Shown here in pieces: positions 1 to 8,168 of a stretch of 64,000 bases of DNA; position 1 is the first letter of the stretch, and each line of letters starts with the position of its first letter. The translations under genes and the position numbers were made by a program. Origin of the DNA: Maribacter litoralis (GTDB lineage Bacteria; Bacteroidota; Bacteroidia; Flavobacteriales; Flavobacteriaceae); assembly GCF_003075045.1 (NCBI RefSeq), contig NZ_QCZD01000002.1, positions 310,001-374,000 on the forward strand, given 5' to 3'. The notes beneath the pieces were generated by a model. It was not told the DNA's origin and did not search any database. It saw only the letters and a program-made list of their open reading frames with translations.

Positions 1-288
1 TTCGGTGGTTTTTGCAAAACCTGCACCGGCATTGTTGATCAATACATCTAATTTTCCATCTTTTGCGATAATAGTCTCCACAGCAGATTTAATGGAATCT
101 ATTTTTGTAACATCTAGCGATAAAATCTCTATATCAAGGCTTTCTTGAACTATTCTCTCTTTCAGTTTATCCGCTTTGTTAAGATTACGCATGGTAGCAT
201 ATACCTTATAATTGTTGTTGGCGAATAAGATGGAACTTTCAAAGCCTACTCCTGTTGAGGTTCCGGTAATTAATACATTTTTTTTCAT
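1..288 (-). CDS. SDR family oxidoreductase, N-terminal part (cut by window edge)
   Basis: Only the first 96 residues lie in the window; the gene continues past base 1. They form the NAD(P)-binding half of a classical short-chain dehydrogenase. After the start MKKNVLITG comes the glycine-rich motif TGTSTGVG (residues 9-16), and near residue 86 there is the structural motif NNAG. The catalytic Ser-Tyr-Lys part is missing, so the substrate cannot be judged. A palindrome at 311-325, just before the start, resembles the one before the neighbouring TetR-type gene, so I infer that this reductase is the regulator's target. SDR assignment is firm; the reaction is unknown. Confidence 0.9.
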   Translation of the reverse strand, partial: MKKNVLITGTSTGVGFESSILFANNNYKVYATMRNLNKADKLKERIVQESLDIEILSLDVTKIDSIKSAVETIIAKDGKLDVLINNAGAGFAKTTE

Positions 289-304
289 GATATCGAATTA
301 TTTT

Positions 305-328
305 TTGGAGTGAATGTTCATTCCAATT
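305..328. promoter_or_regulatory. Candidate TetR operator upstream of the SDR gene
   Basis: The palindrome GAATG-TT-CATTC (312-323) lies 23 bases before the SDR start codon, and its right arm extends to CATTCCAA. The same arrangement, GAATG-TT-TGTTCCAA, recurs at 911-925 before the TetR-type gene. On the minus strand a TTG followed 21 bases later by TAATTCG could serve as -33 and -7 elements, which would place the palindrome in the promoter spacer. Binding by the adjacent regulator is inferred. Confidence 0.6.
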
Positions 329-343
329 TTTTAATAAATTTTT

Positions 344-904
344 TTATTCTTTGATAGCATCCCAAACCATTTTCATTTGGTGATTTGGAGATGTGTTTTG
401 CGACTGATTAAAATAATAACGTAAATAAGAAAGAATAGCTCCGCCAATGAACATTAGTAATTCTTCTACCTCAATGTCTTTAATAATGCGATCTTGCTTG
501 CCTTTTTCTAAAAGTTCAACAACCTGTGCTATCGCAATTTTACCTACTTCTTTACTTTCGGCGGTAATTATAGGTGAAGCCTGTAATTGCTCCATAAATT
601 GAAAATATGAGGGGTTTTGTACAAAAAAAGCAATGACTGAAGTAAAATAGTTTTCGAATTGAGTTTTGATAGGATTTCCCGATTCAAAATTCAAAAAGAC
701 ATTTTTTTCTTCGTTTTTAATTTTAGTGTATATATCATTGATCAAAGCATCCTTGTTGGGAAAGTAGTTGTAAATAGTTCCCATTCCCGTACCCGAAGCT
801 TTTGCGATGGCTGACATTGGCGTATTGTGTACTCCTTTTTCAGTTAGCAATAGTAAAGCTGATGATATGATAGATTCCTTTTTATTCACAATGCAAATGT
901 ACAT
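344..904 (-). CDS. TetR/AcrR family transcriptional regulator
   Basis: One-domain repressor type of about 182-187 residues. The N-terminal 50 residues carry the TetR helix-turn-helix (IISSALLLLTEKGVHNTPM, then GTGMGTIYNYFPNKDAL), and the remaining helical part is the ligand and dimer domain, which varies between members. A start with ATG at 904 gives MYICIVNKKES. A GTG at 889 gives VNKKES and fits the family N-terminus equally well. The GTG becomes the better choice if the promoter match at 894-926 is real, because transcription would then begin downstream of 904. The gene runs in the same direction as the SDR gene, 55 bases away, and both carry the same palindrome upstream, which suggests self-regulation and control of the SDR. 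The ligand is unknown. Confidence 0.88.
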   Translation of the reverse strand: MYICIVNKKESIISSALLLLTEKGVHNTPMSAIAKASGTGMGTIYNYFPNKDALINDIYTKIKNEEKNVFLNFESGNPIKTQFENYFTSVIAFFVQNPSYFQFMEQLQASPIITAESKEVGKIAIAQVVELLEKGKQDRIIKDIEVEELLMFIGGAILSYLRYYFNQSQNTSPNHQMKMVWDAIKE

Positions 905-926
905 TGATTGGAATGTTTGTTCCAAA
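894..926 (-). promoter_or_regulatory. Promoter with embedded operator of the TetR gene
   Basis: Read on the minus strand, TTTG (926-923), a 21-base spacer and TACATTTG (901-894) match the Bacteroidota promoter pattern. The imperfect palindrome TTGGAATG-TT-TGTTCCAA (908-925) fills the spacer and touches the -33 element, a position suited to repression. The operator core is shared with the one at 312-325. Promoter and operator are inferred from pattern only. Confidence 0.6.
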
Positions 927-1008
927 TTTTGTTTGCATTATTTTATAAAGTTTCATTGTATTGAAAAAATCGAATTGACCACCAATTAAAAAGTTTAGTG
1001 CTTGGGTA

Positions 1009-1038
1009 AAAAATGCCATGAATTACCATGGCATTTTT
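1009..1038. terminator. Rho-independent terminator, usable on both strands
   Basis: A perfect 10-base-pair stem (1011-1020 with 1027-1036; arm AAATGCCATG) encloses a six-base loop. A-runs on the left and T-runs on the right let it end transcription in either direction. It lies 15 bases after the stop of the minus-strand lipoprotein gene at 1053. Confidence 0.8.
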
Positions 1039-1052
1039 ATTATTAATCGATA

Positions 1053-2189
1053 TTAGTTTATCAATTCTAGCAATATGAATTGATTTAACTGTGGTCCAAA
1101 AGCACTAAAGTTATTATCGGCCACCAACACCAAAGAACGGTTTCCGTTTTCCAATACCGGACCTAAGGTGATCCCTTCGATATTGTCAACAATACCGTCG
1201 GTCAGTTCTCCTCGAATAGATTCAAAATCGAATAGAAGTTCTTTTGTAGCCTCTATATATGTTTCTCCTTCCAAAGAATCCATATTCCTTACATTGGTAG
1301 CATTGGATGCGTCAACCTTGTAAATCTTTACATTGTTTCCTCCATCTGTAAATCCGGTAGAGAATGATCTTTCTAAGAATAAGAATTGATCTGTGCTGTA
1401 TTCCAGTATTTCAACAACACCATTTATGGTAAATGAAGTTTCCGATGCTTTTCTTACTACTGGATCTAATTCATATACAAACTCCTTTCCAAATGTTCCG
1501 TTTTGAGAGAGGTATGAAATTCTTATGGGAGATTCGGTATCTTCAATAGTTGGCTCAACACCATCTTGTTTTAAGGGCAATTCCATATTGACCCAATATC
1601 CGTTGCTACCGTAAGCCTTGCATAATCCTTCAAAAGTTCCGTTGTGCACAGGTCCAACATTCTCATTTGTGTTGAACTTATACTTGGGGGCAACTAAAGC
1701 TTCAGATAGAAAATTACCTGCTTGGTCAGAAAATCTTATGAATGGATCTATACCGTTGTTGATATTGCCTTCGCTGGTCCATACAATGGTTCCGTTAGCT
1801 GCTACACGTATTGCTTCGGGGTCAACAGAGCCTTCTGAGAAAGAATAGCCAGTTTTATCTTTTAATTCAGTAACACCGTTGATAGATACATCTCTAAAGC
1901 CACTTTCGTTAAATTCAATATTAGCGGTATAAAAACGAATTGGTGCAGTGGGGTCATCACTTATTAAATACCACTTTCCGTTTTCATAGTCAATTCCAGA
2001 TAAACCTCCGATCAAAGTATTTTCAAAGAGCGTTCCATCGGCAATTACGAATTCGTCAATAAAGGAAATTTCTTTTATTTGGTTGGGGTCGTTACCAATG
2101 TTGCCGCCTGTATATTCTTCTAAAAATTCACATGAGCAAAAGATTGCACATAGTAATAGACCTATCATTTTAATTGCATTTTTTTTCAT
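1053..2189 (-). CDS. Lipoprotein, esterase-like activity of phytase family
   Basis: 378 residues. The start MKKNAIKMIG leads into a hydrophobic signal and a lipobox ending at the Cys pair near residue 20 (LCAIFCSC), so it should be lipid-anchored. The mature part resembles the phytase-like esterase domain, a beta-propeller-type fold: an early SGIDYENGKWYLISDD segment, a central EGLCKAYGSNGYW segment and a late EGITLGPVLENGNRSLVLVADNN segment are typical. Members are predicted phosphoesterases, but few have been tested, so no substrate is claimed. It stands alone with its own terminator at 1009-1038. Family assignment is fairly sure; activity is not. Confidence 0.75.
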   Translation of the reverse strand: MKKNAIKMIGLLLCAIFCSCEFLEEYTGGNIGNDPNQIKEISFIDEFVIADGTLFENTLIGGLSGIDYENGKWYLISDDPTAPIRFYTANIEFNESGFRDVSINGVTELKDKTGYSFSEGSVDPEAIRVAANGTIVWTSEGNINNGIDPFIRFSDQAGNFLSEALVAPKYKFNTNENVGPVHNGTFEGLCKAYGSNGYWVNMELPLKQDGVEPTIEDTESPIRISYLSQNGTFGKEFVYELDPVVRKASETSFTINGVVEILEYSTDQFLFLERSFSTGFTDGGNNVKIYKVDASNATNVRNMDSLEGETYIEATKELLFDFESIRGELTDGIVDNIEGITLGPVLENGNRSLVLVADNNFSAFGPQLNQFILLELIN

Positions 2190-2382
2190 CTTAACTAGTG
2201 TTTTGGTTGAACTAGCAAGATGAAGTGTTTAATTTTTTACGGTATTAATCTACTGTTATTTATAGATTAATTCAATATCAAACTTATAAATTTGTTGTGG
2301 CACTTACTTACCTATATATCGTTTATCGTTGATGGCAATATGCGATTTTTTATTATTTAGAAAGCAGAAGAATTCAATAAAA

Positions 2383-2421
2383 AAATCACCCTATCTTCAT
2401 TACTTATTAAGATAGGGTAAT
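2383..2421 (-). terminator. Terminator of the histidine decarboxylase gene
   Basis: A 10-base-pair stem (2388-2397, arm ACCCTATCTT, pairing with 2409-2418) is followed on the minus strand by a seven-base T-run (complement of the A-run 2380-2386). It lies 28 bases after the stop codon at 2446. Confidence 0.82.
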
Positions 2422-2445
2422 TAAAAATAATCTTCTAATTACTTT

Positions 2446-3594
2446 TTATTCTTGTAACTGAAGTTCTTTGTATTCTGTGTTTAGATTCGCTTGTTCTTTC
2501 TCTTCAATGATGTCTTTAATAAATTCATCGATTTGAGACTTCGTAACATTGGGCATACAGATTACGTGTGTAATATCATCTGTAGCCAATTGCCATTTCT
2601 CTTTGATGCGATTTGCGACCTTAGGTAAAACTACGGTGATAGCCCCTGGGTTAGTCCATGCTTTGATACCGATTTTTTGCAGTTCTGTTTTGCAATATTC
2701 AGCGGTCTCCAAACTATGGCGGTATCGTTCCTCTAATCCTTTAACTCCCATTTTCTTAACGGCGTACCATAAAAATAAAGGACTATGGCCGTTTCTAGAA
2801 CCGGTTATGGTGGTGTCTAAAGAACCAATATAAGATATGCCTCGTGCAATTCTATCCCTTAAGGAACGCTTTGCAATAATTACTCCTGAAGGAAATGGCG
2901 ACCCAATAAATTTGTGGCCGCTAATGGAAATACTATCTGCCCCGTCTTGAAAATCGAAGGGAATACGCGGTTCAATAAATGGTCCATAAGAACCTGCCAA
3001 GGCAGCATCACAATGAATATAGTGATTTTGAATAGCCAGTTTTTTTAAAATTCTTTTTACTTCAGATACATCATCTTTTGCCTCTGTCATTGTAGTGCCA
3101 AATGTGGTCAATATAATGGCGGGTTTGTCTCTGTTTAATTGTAAGGTGTTCTCTAGGTCTTCATAATCTAGCTCTCCGTTTTCTTGGGCTCTTATGGTTA
3201 TACTTGGTAGGTTAAGCAAGTGTATGTTTTTCTTTACGCTATAATGGGTAGATTCAGAAAAATAGACCATGGCTTTTGGGTGAGATTCTCTAGCTAGGTA
3301 CAGACCATATAAATTACTCTCAGATCCACCATTGGTAACGTAGCCCCAAAAATCGGTAGGGTCTGCCCTATAAAGTTTTGCAAAAAAGTCAACTACTTCG
3401 CGCTCCATTTCATGGGTTTGTACCTTATATGTATTGTCTTCATAAGGGTCGCCAACATTATTTATAGGATGCTTTAAAAACTCGTATAGTCTTGAATAAT
3501 CAAAATCCTTCGCAACCGGATAACCAATAACTCTGTCTTTTTCCTGAATTAGTTTGGTTAGCAGCTCATCTATCTTTTGTTCGTTATTCATCAT
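2446..3594 (-). CDS. hdc: PLP-dependent histidine decarboxylase
   Basis: 382 residues, the usual size of the bacterial pyridoxal-phosphate histidine decarboxylases, which release CO2 from histidine to form histamine in the cytoplasm. Visible group II decarboxylase features are TNGGSESNLYGLYLAR (cofactor phosphate site), HCDAALAGSYGPFIEP (Asp pairing with the PLP ring nitrogen) and the Schiff-base lysine K228 in SGHKFIGSPFPSG. This last motif is close to that of known enterobacterial Hdc proteins. Close relatives with other amino acid substrates exist, so histidine is the best but not the only possibility. It is divergent from an Lrp/AsnC regulator with a shared 163-base gap, which suggests amino-acid-responsive control, and it has its own terminator. 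Confidence 0.8.
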   Translation of the reverse strand: MMNNEQKIDELLTKLIQEKDRVIGYPVAKDFDYSRLYEFLKHPINNVGDPYEDNTYKVQTHEMEREVVDFFAKLYRADPTDFWGYVTNGGSESNLYGLYLARESHPKAMVYFSESTHYSVKKNIHLLNLPSITIRAQENGELDYEDLENTLQLNRDKPAIILTTFGTTMTEAKDDVSEVKRILKKLAIQNHYIHCDAALAGSYGPFIEPRIPFDFQDGADSISISGHKFIGSPFPSGVIIAKRSLRDRIARGISYIGSLDTTITGSRNGHSPLFLWYAVKKMGVKGLEERYRHSLETAEYCKTELQKIGIKAWTNPGAITVVLPKVANRIKEKWQLATDDITHVICMPNVTKSQIDEFIKDIIEEKEQANLNTEYKELQLQE

Positions 3595-3757
3595 ATTGTA
3601 ATTTAAAAGGTATTTTTGAACTGTAAAATTACGATTAATGATAATTTTTTACTTTATTTTTAATAATTACAGTATATAAATCTATTTTAATAGAAATATT
3701 GGTTCGATAATACTGTTTTAGTCTTAATTATCTGATAAATTAGAATAATAATCTACT

Positions 3758-4210
3758 ATGGATGCAACTGATGGAAAAATTTTAATGCAATTGCAACGTA
3801 ATGCCAAACAGAATACAAAGGAAATTGCAGCAAAAGTGGGGCTGAGTGTTACCCCAACTTATGAAAGGATCAGAAAATTAGAGCAGCAAAAAATTATAAG
3901 ATCATATGTTGCCCTAGTCGATAGAACCAAAATAGGAAAAGAGCTTATTGCCTATTGTCAAGTAACGCTTTCGAAGCAACAAAAAAAGCTTGCCGACAAT
4001 TTTAAAAAGGAGATAATGTTATTGCCAGATATTATGGAATGTCATCAGGTATCCGGTAATTTTGATTATTTATTAAAGATAGCGGTAAATGACATAGCAG
4101 GATTTCATGAGTTTATCAATGAAAAGCTATCTATTATTGATGGAATTTCTACCATACACAGCTCTTTTGTACTCGATTCTGTTAAAGATAGTACTGCATT
4201 TAACGTTTGA
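3758..4210 (+). CDS. Lrp/AsnC family transcriptional regulator
   Basis: 150 residues, a typical Lrp/AsnC size. The N-terminal winged helix-turn-helix opens with MDATDGKILMQLQRNAKQNT and runs through VGLSVTPTYERIRKLEQQKII (residues about 1-50), as in Lrp proteins. The C-terminal RAM ligand-binding and assembly domain contains VSGNFDYLLKIAV, which matches the usual G-x-[FY]-D core. Members sense amino acids and form octamers. The histidine decarboxylase gene diverges from it, so control of that gene, perhaps by histidine, is a reasonable inference. A hairpin with eight T residues follows at 4328-4358. Confidence 0.88.
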   Translation: MDATDGKILMQLQRNAKQNTKEIAAKVGLSVTPTYERIRKLEQQKIIRSYVALVDRTKIGKELIAYCQVTLSKQQKKLADNFKKEIMLLPDIMECHQVSGNFDYLLKIAVNDIAGFHEFINEKLSIIDGISTIHSSFVLDSVKDSTAFNV

Positions 4211-4327
4211 TAAATGCGTTGAACTATTGAAAACGGCACACATAACAGATTTTTAAAGTCATTTAAATGATGTTTTGGGTTATCATGGTAATAGTCAATA
4301 CCTACCTTTGTTCTTGAGTAAACTAAC

Positions 4328-4358
4328 TCCGAAATTCTATAGTTTTCGGATTTTTTTT
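4328..4358 (+). terminator. Terminator after the Lrp-type gene
   Basis: The stem TCCGAAA (4328-4334) pairs with TTTCGGA (4344-4350) and is followed by eight T (4351-4358). It lies 118 bases after the Lrp-type stop codon. It also argues against any start of the next gene at 4357-4360, since that would fall in the T-run. Confidence 0.75.
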
Positions 4359-4461
4359 GATGTTGTTTAAAACCCCGTTTCCTTTTTTAATCGTGCTATG
4401 TTTTAAGGGGAAATATATTCTAAAATTCAAATCTTACAGAGTGCAAACAAAACAAGTATAC

Positions 4462-7400
4462 ATGCGTTCATTAATATTGCTATCCTTAATTTTATGTTGT
4501 TATACCTATTCCTATTCACAATTGTCTGGGAATGAAAAATCTAAGGCGAAAAAAGAGGTTTCGCATTCATTTTATATTACTTCAAATGTTGGTAATGCTC
4601 CTTTTGAAGATGCAAAAAAGATTATAGAACAAATGAATAGTGCTTCAGTAAATGATGCTGAGGCTACATTGTTATTGATCGGTAATGTGTTGAACAAAGA
4701 AGGGTTTTCTTCTAAAGATAAAAAGCAAGATAAGGTAAAGGATAATCTAAGACCATTGATGGAGTTATGGGACAATTTTAACGGCAACGTAATTTTGACC
4801 CCTGGAAAAAATGAGTGGCTTAAAGATGCACCGCAGAGCATAGATGATTTAGAGTCTTTTTTGCAAGATAACAGTAAAGCTAAATTTTGGCCCAATGATG
4901 GATGCCCCTTAGAACGGGAAACTATAAATGATGAGGTGGTACTTGAAATGGTTGACTCTCAATGGTTTTTAGAAGATTGGGACGATCACCCATATATTAA
5001 TGAAAAATGTGAACACAAAACCAGGGATCAATTTTTGGCGGAATTTAAGGATGATTTAAAGGACAGCCAGGGGAAAACCGTAGTCGTTGCGGTCTACCAA
5101 CCTGTAATGAGTAATTCAAAAGTTTCCGTAATTGACAAAATGGGCGGTTTTGAACAAGAATCGTATCAAAATAAGCAGAATAGACAACTGCGTGGTAGAA
5201 TGGAGACCATAGCTAGCCAATTCGAAGATGTCATTTTTGTGTCTGGCAAAGACCGAAATCTACAGTATTTAGAAGATGATGGAATTCCACAGATCATTAG
5301 TGGGTCAATTGGTAAAACAGAGAAAGCTAGAGCTCCAAAAGAAGAGCATTTTGAGAGTGAAAAACAAGGGTATGCAAAATTGACGGTCTTTAAAGACGGT
5401 AGTTCGCAAGTGGAATATTTTGAAGTGACGGGCAATGCTGCTGTGTCAATCTTTACTAAGAGCATTAAAAGGGATCGACTATCCTTAGATGAGATATCCT
5501 ATCCGAAGAAAACATATGGAGCTACTACTAAAGCGTCGATCTATACCGAAGAAGAAACAGATAAAACAGGTTTTTACAAATTCTTGTGGGGCGATCATTA
5601 TAGAAGTCTTTACAGCAAAGAAATTACGGCTCCGGTTTTGGACATAGAGCAATTGCCCGATAATGTAAAACCCATTTCAGAAGGTGGTGGTACGCAGTCT
5701 AGATCATTACGGTTGATCGATGATAATGAACATGAATATACGTTAAGGGCGTTACGTAAAAGTGCAGTTCGTTTTCTGCAGACAAATGCGATAGATAACC
5801 ATTATGTTGTAGATTATCTTAAAAATACCATTGCCGAGCGGTATTTACTCGATTTTTATACAACTGCACACCCATATGCACAATTTTCTATGAACGAGCT
5901 TTCTGAGTCATTGGGCGTGCTCCACGCAAATCCTAAAATATATTATGTGCCCAAACAAAAGGGATTGGGTATTTATAATGAAGATTATGGTGATGCACTT
6001 TTTATGCTTGAGGAACATGTGGGCGATGAAAATAAAAGTTTCGAAACTTTTGGGAGCCCCAACGATATTTTAAGTACTACCGATCTTCGAATGGAACTTA
6101 GGGAGTCTAAAGATGCATATGTTGACGAAGCTAGTTTTATTCGTGCTCGGTTATTTGATATGTTGGTGGGTAACTGGGATCGGCACCAAGATCAATGGCG
6201 CTGGGCAGAATTTAAAACGGCCGATGGTAAAAAAAGATATGAAGCTATACCGCGCGATTGGGATCAAGCTTTCCCAAAGTATGACGGACCAATAATCTCG
6301 TTATTAAAATTTAGTTTTCCGCTACTTCGAAAGATGGAAAGCTATGATGCCGATATCAAAAATGTGAAATGGTTTAATTTTTCAGGATATCCGCTGGATA
6401 AAACCTTCATTAAAAAAGCAAATTGGGAAGATTGGAAGGCACAGGTAGATTTTATTCAAGAAAACCTATCTGATGCTGATATTGACTCGGCATTTAAATC
6501 TTTACCCAAAGAAGCTCAGGATAGCAGTATAGAAAAGATAAAAAAGAACCTGAGATTACGTCGTGACGGACTGGCATCTATTGCCAAATCATATTATGAT
6601 TATTTGAACAATTTTGAGGTGGTTCTCGGTACTGAAGATGATGATGAGTTCTTGATCACCCGAAAGCCTAACGGCATTACCGAAATATCGATATCAAAAG
6701 ATACGGTGGTTTTTGAAAATTCATATGACACCAAGCAAACCGATGAAATTTGGATTTATGGGCTTGATGGTAATGATACGTTTACGGTAATGGGTAATGG
6801 TGATAAGCCTATAGATGTCAAAATAATGGGGGGTAAGAAAAATGATACCTATGATTTTAAAAATACTAAAAAGGTGAAACTCTATGATCATAAGAGTAAG
6901 AACAATACTATCGTAAATCCGAAATCTAGAAAGTGGCTTACCGACTCTTATGATGTCAATAATTATGATTATCAAAAAAGAAAATACCATGAAAACATTG
7001 TATTTCCGAGTATAGGGTATGATGCCGATACAGGGTTTAGATTCGGGATAAAAAATCGTTTTACCACATATGGTTTGGTCAATAATCCTTTTGAGGCGCA
7101 GCATACCATAGGAGCCGAATACTTTTTTGCAACCAATGGTTTTGCAATCGATTATAATGCAGAATTTGGCCAAGTATTCTATAACTGGAACTTAGGTTTT
7201 GATCTACGCTATGCCAGTCCTAATTTTACAATGAATTATTTTGGTACGGGTAACGATTCTGAATATGATAGCGACCTTGATCGCGATAATAACAGGGTTC
7301 GCATACGCCAATGGAAATTTTCTCCTTATTTGGTACATAAGCATGCAGGTAATAGCGTCTATTTAAGAGCGGCGATTGAATCTTTTGATGTGTCAAATGA

Positions 7401-8025
7401 CGATGATCGTTTTGTGGGGCAGGCATTTGCACCAGATAATGATGTTTACGAAGATCAACTGTACGCTACCGCTGAGTTAGGTTACAATTATAAAAATCAG
7501 AATGATCCTGCTTTTCCCAATAGGGCAATGGAAGCAGACTTGGTTGCTGGTTATAAATCGAATATTGATCGTTATGATAATCGTTTTGGTTACGTTAAAC
7601 CCACTTTAAAATTTATATACCCACTTCACCCTAGTGGTATTGCTGTAATCGCTACCAAAATTGCTGGCGAAACGCTAATAGGTAATGATTATGAGTTTTA
7701 TCATGGTGCAGTTTTGGGTGGTAACCAAAGTTTGCGAGCTTATAGAAATGAACGGTTTAATGGTAAGTCTGCCTTTTATCAAAGTACAGATTTAAGAGTA
7801 GGTATTACTAGATTCAAAACGAACTTTATTCCGCTGCAATTAGGTGTAAGTGCAGGCTTTGATTATGGTCGTGTGTGGACAGATAACGATAATTCTTCTC
7901 AATGGCATAATGATTATGGCGGTTCGGTTTGGGTGTCGGGCTTTAGCGCACTTACGGGTAACTTAGGTTTTTACCATGGGGAAGATGGTAACCGTGTCAT
8001 TTTCAGTGTAGGATTCAATTTTTAA
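4462..8025 (+). CDS. Fusion: degenerate calcineurin-like phosphoesterase, kinase-like domain, BamA-type barrel
   Basis: 1187 residues from ATG 4462, chosen because it begins a signal peptide (MRSLILLSLILCCYTYSYSQ) and upstream starts fall in a terminator. Residues about 35-300 align by eye with calcineurin-like phosphoesterases, but the metal-ligand positions are changed: SNVGN near 42, GNVLNKEG at 74 (usual GDN), PGKNEW at 115 (usual GNHDW), VYQP at 211 (usual HHP) and GKDRNLQ at 262 (usual GHDHN). Residues 408-605 look like an atypical kinase fold: GGG, an LRALRK strand, D573-R-H in NWDRHQDQW, and D599/D601 in PRDWDQAF. From about 843 it is a surface-antigen barrel ending in the aromatic strand FSVGFNF. 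It should sit in the outer membrane with the other domains in the periplasm. The domain order occurs in other Bacteroidota; loss of the metal site is the odd point. Activity is unknown. Confidence 0.8.
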   Translation: MRSLILLSLILCCYTYSYSQLSGNEKSKAKKEVSHSFYITSNVGNAPFEDAKKIIEQMNSASVNDAEATLLLIGNVLNKEGFSSKDKKQDKVKDNLRPLMELWDNFNGNVILTPGKNEWLKDAPQSIDDLESFLQDNSKAKFWPNDGCPLERETINDEVVLEMVDSQWFLEDWDDHPYINEKCEHKTRDQFLAEFKDDLKDSQGKTVVVAVYQPVMSNSKVSVIDKMGGFEQESYQNKQNRQLRGRMETIASQFEDVIFVSGKDRNLQYLEDDGIPQIISGSIGKTEKARAPKEEHFESEKQGYAKLTVFKDGSSQVEYFEVTGNAAVSIFTKSIKRDRLSLDEISYPKKTYGATTKASIYTEEETDKTGFYKFLWGDHYRSLYSKEITAPVLDIEQLPDNVKPISEGGGTQSRSLRLIDDNEHEYTLRALRKSAVRFLQTNAIDNHYVVDYLKNTIAERYLLDFYTTAHPYAQFSMNELSESLGVLHANPKIYYVPKQKGLGIYNEDYGDALFMLEEHVGDENKSFETFGSPNDILSTTDLRMELRESKDAYVDEASFIRARLFDMLVGNWDRHQDQWRWAEFKTADGKKRYEAIPRDWDQAFPKYDGPIISLLKFSFPLLRKMESYDADIKNVKWFNFSGYPLDKTFIKKANWEDWKAQVDFIQENLSDADIDSAFKSLPKEAQDSSIEKIKKNLRLRRDGLASIAKSYYDYLNNFEVVLGTEDDDEFLITRKPNGITEISISKDTVVFENSYDTKQTDEIWIYGLDGNDTFTVMGNGDKPIDVKIMGGKKNDTYDFKNTKKVKLYDHKSKNNTIVNPKSRKWLTDSYDVNNYDYQKRKYHENIVFPSIGYDADTGFRFGIKNRFTTYGLVNNPFEAQHTIGAEYFFATNGFAIDYNAEFGQVFYNWNLGFDLRYASPNFTMNYFGTGNDSEYDSDLDRDNNRVRIRQWKFSPYLVHKHAGNSVYLRAAIESFDVSNDDDRFVGQAFAPDNDVYEDQLYATAELGYNYKNQNDPAFPNRAMEADLVAGYKSNIDRYDNRFGYVKPTLKFIYPLHPSGIAVIATKIAGETLIGNDYEFYHGAVLGGNQSLRAYRNERFNGKSAFYQSTDLRVGITRFKTNFIPLQLGVSAGFDYGRVWTDNDNSSQWHNDYGGSVWVSGFSALTGNLGFYHGEDGNRVIFSVGFNF

Positions 8026-8168
8026 GCACAGCATATTTTTTAATTTTACATAGTAAAAGCATTAGTTTACAAGAACTTAATGCGTTCGTAATAATTATTT
8101 CCGACACAGTTAACCCCAACTTTACATTCATTCTTTTGTTTTGATACTTAAAACCAAACTGTATTAAA

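Noticed and set aside
4357-4461. Extra 35 residues in front of the fusion protein
   Set aside because: The upstream start overlaps a terminator T-run, and the signal peptide begins at ATG 4462.
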